From an uncultured Clostridia bacterium (lineage in GTDB: Bacteria; Bacillota; Clostridia; Oscillospirales; CAG-272): a stretch of DNA of 64,000 bases. The notes under the pieces were generated by a model. That model was not told where the DNA came from, did no database searches, and saw nothing but the letters and a program-made list of their open reading frames with translations. The DNA lies in assembly GCA_946407735.1 (NCBI GenBank), contig CAMJPL010000008.1, positions 27,128 through 91,127 of the forward strand, written 5' to 3'. Every line of letters begins with the position of its first letter. The first letter of the stretch is position 1. Both the position numbers and the translations under genes were made by a program. Below are positions 60,034 to 64,000 of this stretch, one piece after another.

Positions 60034-62295
60034 TTATCCTTCGCTGCCTATGATGACTATCTCCGCCGGATGCGCCCATCTGTCGTTTCCGGCATACGAG
60101 ACGCCGAGCTTCTTTTCAGCGTCGTCCCATGTATAGGTGACGGCGGTGTAATCGCCGCTTTCATAGCCGTAGCCGTCGCCTTCATCGTCGTACAGCGTGA
60201 AGCGCCCGTCGGCGCCGGGATAGACGCAGAGCCGCAGCGGTATGTTCAAAAGCTCCTTTGTCGACTGTACCGGCGGAGCGACGGGGATGATCGACCCGCC
60301 TCTCACGAACAGAGGTATCCTGCCGATGCCTGCGTCGGTCGTGATATATCTCCCGCCGTCATATCTTTCGCCGGTCTCGTAATCGTACCATACACCTTCT
60401 GGCAGATATACGAACACCGATCCCGCTCCCGGCTCGGTCACCGGAGCGACGATAAGCTCATGCCCGTACATGTATTCGCCGGAGGCCTTCGCCGCCTCCC
60501 TGTCGTCCGGGAACTCGAGCGCCAGCGGGCGGAGCGGCATCACACCGTCGAAGGTGACGGCAGCGTGCACTGAATAGAGATACGGTATGAGCTCGTATCT
60601 CAGCCGTATAGCCTTTTCGATAGCATCCCGGTACGGCGTCCCCCTCTCGCCGAATCGCCAGACCTCGCGCGGGGTGTTCGTCCCGTGGGAGCGCATCATC
60701 GGCGTGAAGGCGGCGAACTGAAGCCAGCGCACATAGAGCTCGCGGTAGCCCTGATCCTCATATCCGGCGGGATAATCCCCGTCCCGGAACCACTCGTAGC
60801 CTCCGTTTGAGAAGAAAGCGCCTATATCCGAGTTCCACCACGGCTCTCCGGTCGAGACGTAGTTCTGCACCACCCTGACCTGACGGCGGAGCGTTTCCCA
60901 GTTCGAGCTGAGATCTCCCGACCAGACGACGGTGCCGTATCTGTGCTGGCCCGGGTACCCCGAGCGGGTGAGATTGATGACGCGCTTGTCGGACACCTTT
61001 CTCTGATTCTCGAACATCCCCTTCGAGTGCATCAGCGAATAGACGTTCAGCACGCCGTCGTCGAGATATTTTTTGAACTCTCCGACCGATTTCTTCATCC
61101 TTTCGGGCAGAGACGGGCGCTCCTGTCCTCCCCAGACGGCGTCGAACGGCTCGGACGAGTCGCACCACCAGCCGTCGATGCCGTATCTGAACAGCCCTTC
61201 ATACGCCTGCTTCCAGTAAAGGGCGCGCGCCTCGTCCCTGAACACGTCGACGGTCGAGCCGTCGCCGAGAAGATATCCCTTCTCCAGCATCTCGAGCCTG
61301 TCCTCGGAATCGCCGGAAAGATTCGGCCAGACCGAGATCATAAGCCGGAGATCCATCCCGTGCAGCTCGTCCGTCATGGCCTTGGGATCGGGGAACCGCT
61401 CGGGATCGAAGTGCTTGTTGCCCCACAATCCGTCCTTCCAGTAAAGCCAGTCCTGAACGACGGCGTCGATCGGGACGCCGATCTCGCGGTATTTTTTGCC
61501 TATCCCGACGATCTCATCCTGAGAGGCGTATCTTTCCTTTGACTGGATATAACCGAGCGACCACTTCGGCAGCATGGGCGCGGCGCCGGTAAGACATCTG
61601 AGGCCTCGGCAGATGCCGTCGAAATCGCCGCCGAAGATGAAATACAGATCAACAGCGTCAACAGAGTCGAGCGTCAGCTTTCCCCGGCGCGAGTCGGTGA
61701 AATCGAACGTCATCACAGACGCGCAGTCGATCAGGACGCCGTATCCCTTCGTGCTGACGAACACCGGGACGGCTATACGCATGTTTTCCTGATACAGCGG
61801 CACAAACCTTCCGCGCAGGCTGTCAAAGCCCTCCTCGTGACTGCCGAGCCCGTATATCGTCTCATCGTCATCAAAAACGAACGTCACATGTCCGTGATGC
61901 GAGCTGCGGACGATCTCGGCCTTTCCTCCGTCGACCGTGGTCCTGACGCCGTCGACGGTTTCCCTGACAGATATATCTCCGCCCGTCTGCCTCGTCACGT
62001 CATACCGGTCGAGCCCGAAGCGGGCCGCCGTCAGAAGCTCTCCGCGCCCGGGAGCCGAGAAGGTGACGGCTTCGTCCTTATATTCCGCCGAAAGGGACGG
62101 ACGCGAGACGATCATTCGGCCATCCTTTTCCTCGATATCGGCGGCAAGGCTCTCCGTTTCGCCGACGACTATAAATGACGCGCCGTCATCGGCTTCGTCC
62201 GCCGCGAAGCGAAGGCGGACGATGTTTTCGCGGAAGAACCCGGCGGACAGATTTCCGCCGCCGAAGGAGCCGAGCGTATATACTGTGTTTTTCAT
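60034..62295 (-). CDS. GH31 alpha-glucosidase/alpha-xylosidase family enzyme
   Basis: This 753-residue enzyme has the GH31 layout: beta-rich N-terminal domain, (beta/alpha)8 barrel with YIQSKERYASQDE and the nucleophile motif WWCDSSEP at about 377, the acid/base region YGTVVWSGDLSSNW at about 455, and two C-terminal beta domains. GH31 covers alpha-glucosidases, alpha-xylosidases and sulfoquinovosidases; WCDSSEP leans toward alpha-xylosidase-like forms but this is uncertain. AGAGG lies five bases before the ATG. It is the first gene of the cluster down to 55126, suggesting a joint attack on a fucosylated, xylose- or glucose-bearing glycan. Confidence 0.9.
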   Translation of the reverse strand: MKNTVYTLGSFGGGNLSAGFFRENIVRLRFAADEADDGASFIVVGETESLAADIEEKDGRMIVSRPSLSAEYKDEAVTFSAPGRGELLTAARFGLDRYDVTRQTGGDISVRETVDGVRTTVDGGKAEIVRSSHHGHVTFVFDDDETIYGLGSHEEGFDSLRGRFVPLYQENMRIAVPVFVSTKGYGVLIDCASVMTFDFTDSRRGKLTLDSVDAVDLYFIFGGDFDGICRGLRCLTGAAPMLPKWSLGYIQSKERYASQDEIVGIGKKYREIGVPIDAVVQDWLYWKDGLWGNKHFDPERFPDPKAMTDELHGMDLRLMISVWPNLSGDSEDRLEMLEKGYLLGDGSTVDVFRDEARALYWKQAYEGLFRYGIDGWWCDSSEPFDAVWGGQERPSLPERMKKSVGEFKKYLDDGVLNVYSLMHSKGMFENQRKVSDKRVINLTRSGYPGQHRYGTVVWSGDLSSNWETLRRQVRVVQNYVSTGEPWWNSDIGAFFSNGGYEWFRDGDYPAGYEDQGYRELYVRWLQFAAFTPMMRSHGTNTPREVWRFGERGTPYRDAIEKAIRLRYELIPYLYSVHAAVTFDGVMPLRPLALEFPDDREAAKASGEYMYGHELIVAPVTEPGAGSVFVYLPEGVWYDYETGERYDGGRYITTDAGIGRIPLFVRGGSIIPVAPPVQSTKELLNIPLRLCVYPGADGRFTLYDDEGDGYGYESGDYTAVTYTWDDAEKKLGVSYAGNDRWAHPAEIVIIGSEG

Positions 62296-62327
62296 AATAA
62301 CCTCTGTCAGCAGCTGTATCTGATGTC

Positions 62328-62353
62328 AAAACAGGCTCCGTTTCCGGAGCCTG
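62328..62353 (-). terminator. Terminator after gpmA
   Basis: CAGGCTCCG pairs with CGGAGCCTG around a four-base loop, followed on the minus strand by TTTT. It separates gpmA from the glycan cluster. Confidence 0.75.
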
Positions 62354-62363
62354 CGCATATTTT

Positions 62364-63110
62364 TTACTGTTTCTTGCCCTGGTTCGCGACTGCCTGCATC
62401 TTCGCCTTGAGAGCTTCCTGATCGCCGAGATAGTAGCTCTTTATGACGTTGAACTCATCGTCGAACTCATACACCAGAGGAGTGCCGGTCGGGATGTTGA
62501 CGCCGATGATCTCCTCGCTCGAGAGGTTGTCGAAATACTTGACAAGAGCTCTGAGGGAGTTGCCGTGAGCGGCGATGATCACGCGCTTGCCGGCCTTCAT
62601 GTCGGCCTTGATCACGTCGTTGAAGTAGGGGACGACGCGCTCGATGGTGGTCTCAAGCGACTCATGAGCCGGGAGGCAGGCGGGATCGACGTCGCGGTAC
62701 ATCGGCTGCTTCGAGGCGCAGCGCTCGTCGTCGGGCTCAAGTGCCGGCGGCTTGACGTCGAAGGAACGTCTCCATATCTTGACCTGCTCCTCGCCGTACT
62801 TGGCGGCGGTCTCGGCCTTGTTCAGCCCCTGGAGAGCGCCGTAATGACGCTCGTTGAGCTTCCAGCTCTTTATGACCGGCAGCCATGCGCGGTCCATCTC
62901 ATCCAGAGCGTAGTTGAGGGTGTGAATCGCTCTCTTCAGATAAGAGGTATAGCAGACGTCGAAGTCGTAGCCCTCGGCCTTGAGCAGACGTCCGGCGTTT
63001 TTGGCTTCCTCAACGCCCTTTTCGGAAAGCTCTACATCAGTCCAGCCGGTGAAAAGATTGAGCTTGTTCCATTCGCTCTCGCCGTGGCGTAAAAGCACGA
63101 GTTTCATCAT
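62364..63110 (-). CDS. gpmA: 2,3-bisphosphoglycerate-dependent phosphoglycerate mutase
   Basis: This 248-residue enzyme interconverts 3- and 2-phosphoglycerate in glycolysis. It has [12 protein letters not shown] with the phosphohistidine, the Arg in [22 protein letters not shown], and [12 protein letters not shown] with the second His. Length and these motifs fit the cofactor-dependent dPGM family. AGGAG lies nine bases before the ATG. Neighbouring thrH lies upstream in the same direction. Confidence 0.95.
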   Translation of the reverse strand: MMKLVLLRHGESEWNKLNLFTGWTDVELSEKGVEEAKNAGRLLKAEGYDFDVCYTSYLKRAIHTLNYALDEMDRAWLPVIKSWKLNERHYGALQGLNKAETAAKYGEEQVKIWRRSFDVKPPALEPDDERCASKQPMYRDVDPACLPAHESLETTIERVVPYFNDVIKADMKAGKRVIIAAHGNSLRALVKYFDNLSSEEIIGVNIPTGTPLVYEFDDEFNVIKSYYLGDQEALKAKMQAVANQGKKQ

Positions 63111-63149
63111 GATTTTGGTCTCCTGTATTTAAATTATTTTTTACCTGAA

Positions 63150-63749
63150 TCAAAGAGTCGCCGTTATCGCGTCAAGGAAGCTGCCGTAGTCGTCAAAAGC
63201 CGGGATATCTGGGTTATCCTTAATGATCTTTTCCGTCGAGCGGAAAAGGAATCCGGCCTTCGACGCGCGGATCATCTCAAGATCGTTGTAGCTGTCTCCC
63301 GCAGCGATCGTCTCGATGCCGACAGAATGGAAAGCCTTTACGGTCGCGAGCTTTGAATGCGGTGCCCTCAGCGTGTAGCCGGTGATACGCCCTTCGGCGT
63401 CGGTCACGAGCTCGTTGCAGAGCAGCGTCGGATAGCCGAGCTTACGCATCAGCGGCATCCCGAACTGAGTGAATGTGTCGCTCAGTATAATCACCTGAGT
63501 TTTTTCTCTCAGCGAATCGAGGAATTCTCTCGCGCCTTCCATCGGCTCGATGGTCTCTATAACGCTTTTTATGCGGTCTATGCCAAGATGTCTGTCATTC
63601 AGAATGTCTATGCGGAAACGCATGAGCTTATCGTAATCCGGCTCGTCGCGCGTCGTGCGGCGAAGCTCGGGGATCCCGCTCGCCTCGGCGAAAGCGATCC
63701 ATATTTCCGGGACAAGCACTCCCTCAAGATCAAGACATACTGCGGTCAT
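63150..63749 (-). CDS. thrH: ThrH-type phosphoserine phosphatase/homoserine kinase-like HAD
   Basis: This 199-residue HAD enzyme begins TAVCLDLEGVLVPEIW, the typical ThrH start with nucleophile Asp8, and has ILSDTFTQFG and GDSYNDLEMIRAS for the later motifs. ThrH can remove phosphate from phosphoserine and pass it to homoserine, serving serine and threonine synthesis. The ATG at 63749 has AAAGG five bases upstream and starts the conserved sequence; the frame is open nine codons further. It has its own promoter at 63806-63835. Confidence 0.9.
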   Translation of the reverse strand: MTAVCLDLEGVLVPEIWIAFAEASGIPELRRTTRDEPDYDKLMRFRIDILNDRHLGIDRIKSVIETIEPMEGAREFLDSLREKTQVIILSDTFTQFGMPLMRKLGYPTLLCNELVTDAEGRITGYTLRAPHSKLATVKAFHSVGIETIAAGDSYNDLEMIRASKAGFLFRSTEKIIKDNPDIPAFDDYGSFLDAITATL

Positions 63750-63805
63750 ACACCTTTGTTCCATTTCTTCGGTCAATATACGCCGGAAACGCTCCGACGG
63801 TTATT

Positions 63806-63835
63806 ATTATACACTTTTATTATGCCGGAATTCAA
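63806..63835 (-). promoter_or_regulatory. Promoter for thrH
   Basis: Minus-strand TTGAAT (63830-63835) and TATAAT (63806-63811) are 18 bases apart, about 55 bases before thrH. Confidence 0.72.
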
Positions 63836-63877
63836 GTGGAATATATAAACTTTCCTGCCGACGTCAAAATAAATAAC

Positions 63878-63910
63878 AAAAAAACTCTCCCGGGAATGAT
63901 CCCGGGAGAG
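63878..63910 (-). terminator. rRNA operon terminator directly after 23S
   Basis: On the minus strand CTCTCCCGGGA pairs with TCCCGGGAGAG around a four-base loop, followed by seven T. It lies only 60 bases past the end of 23S rRNA. Confidence 0.88.
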
Positions 63911-63969
63911 ATAAAGCCGAATAAGCAAAACGAACAGAGTCGCGACAAGAAGCGAAGCGAACAAAGAAT

Positions 63970-64000
63970 GTTCAAGCCCTCGGTCTATTAGTATCGGTCA
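63970..64000 (-). rRNA. 23S rRNA, extreme 3' end (partial)
   Basis: Read on the minus strand the last 31 bases are the conserved 3' end of Gram-positive 23S rRNA (TGACCGATACTAATAGACCG, then AGGGCTTGAA). The rest lies beyond the window. No 5S gene follows in the 60 bases before the terminator. Confidence 0.9.

Noticed and set aside
1..64000. CRISPR arrays, tRNA genes, insertion sequences, prophage
   Set aside because: Gaps between genes are short and none shows regular direct repeats with spacers, a tRNA cloverleaf or a transposase/integrase frame.

Overview
The window looks like chromosomal DNA from an anaerobic, GC-rich Bacillota bacterium of class Clostridia, probably an uncultured gut lineage. 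The evidence is an NADH-linked three-subunit [FeFe] hydrogenase, meso-diaminopimelate dehydrogenase, MltG/UppP/FtsK cell-envelope genes, a NusG-II/Gx-transporter pair typical of Clostridia, strong Shine-Dalgarno sites, TTGACA-17-TATAAT promoters and many glycoside hydrolases for fucosylated and other complex glycans. Genus or species cannot be named from this sequence alone. No CRISPR array, prophage, insertion sequence or tRNA was seen.

Layout. 1-4071 (+): the end of an unknown gene, an acetolactate-synthase-type ThDP enzyme, the SbcD-like nuclease YhaO and the tRNA methyltransferase MnmM/YtqB. 4109-23608 (-): a run of eighteen co-directional genes. In transcription order these are uppP, ftsK, a DJ-1 protein, 5-formyl-THF cyclo-ligase, a CPBP membrane protein, mltG, a URO-D-family protein, a YjjG-type HAD phosphatase, a 2-hydroxyacid dehydrogenase, the AAA protein YhaN, a beta-propeller glycosidase, a small antitoxin-like gene plus zeta-like kinase, MntA-HepT, a U32 peptidase, an AT-rich DUF4268 nuclease-like gene and a TfoX-domain protein. 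24034-28243 (+): the hydCBA operon. 28389-33328 (+): small membrane or unknown proteins, a Gfo/Idh/MocA oxidoreductase, an AadA-like nucleotidyltransferase and a VOC protein. 33386-38937 (-): a GH106-like enzyme, an ECF sigma factor with a fused C-terminal domain, ddh and manA. 39142-47779: pcrA, a DMT exporter (-), a NusG-II protein, a Gx transporter, mutL and hyuA. 47857-62295: a second GH106-like enzyme (-), a small sugar operon (HAD phosphatase, rhodopsin-transducer-like protein, SDR fructuronate reductase type, sugar isomerase), a lipoprotein and a minus-strand glycan cluster (two tandem GH29 fucosidases, a small unknown, a beta-propeller GH and a GH31 enzyme). 62364-64000 (-): gpmA, thrH and the extreme 3' end of a 23S rRNA gene.

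The glycosidases, ManA, UxuB-like SDR, isomerase and GpmA feed sugars into glycolysis. The bifurcating-type hydrogenase would dispose of the electrons as H2. MltG, UppP, Ddh and FtsK serve the cell wall and division.

The observations most worth a second look are a cluster of DnaA-box-like 9-mers inside a glycosidase reading frame (9445-9633), an ECF sigma factor whose C-terminal half has its own strong in-frame ribosome site (36401), a 23S gene followed directly by a terminator with no 5S, two adjacent toxin-antitoxin-like modules beside an AT-rich nuclease-like gene, two palindromic intergenic elements with the same centre, and an 11-bp motif repeated at three successive gene junctions.
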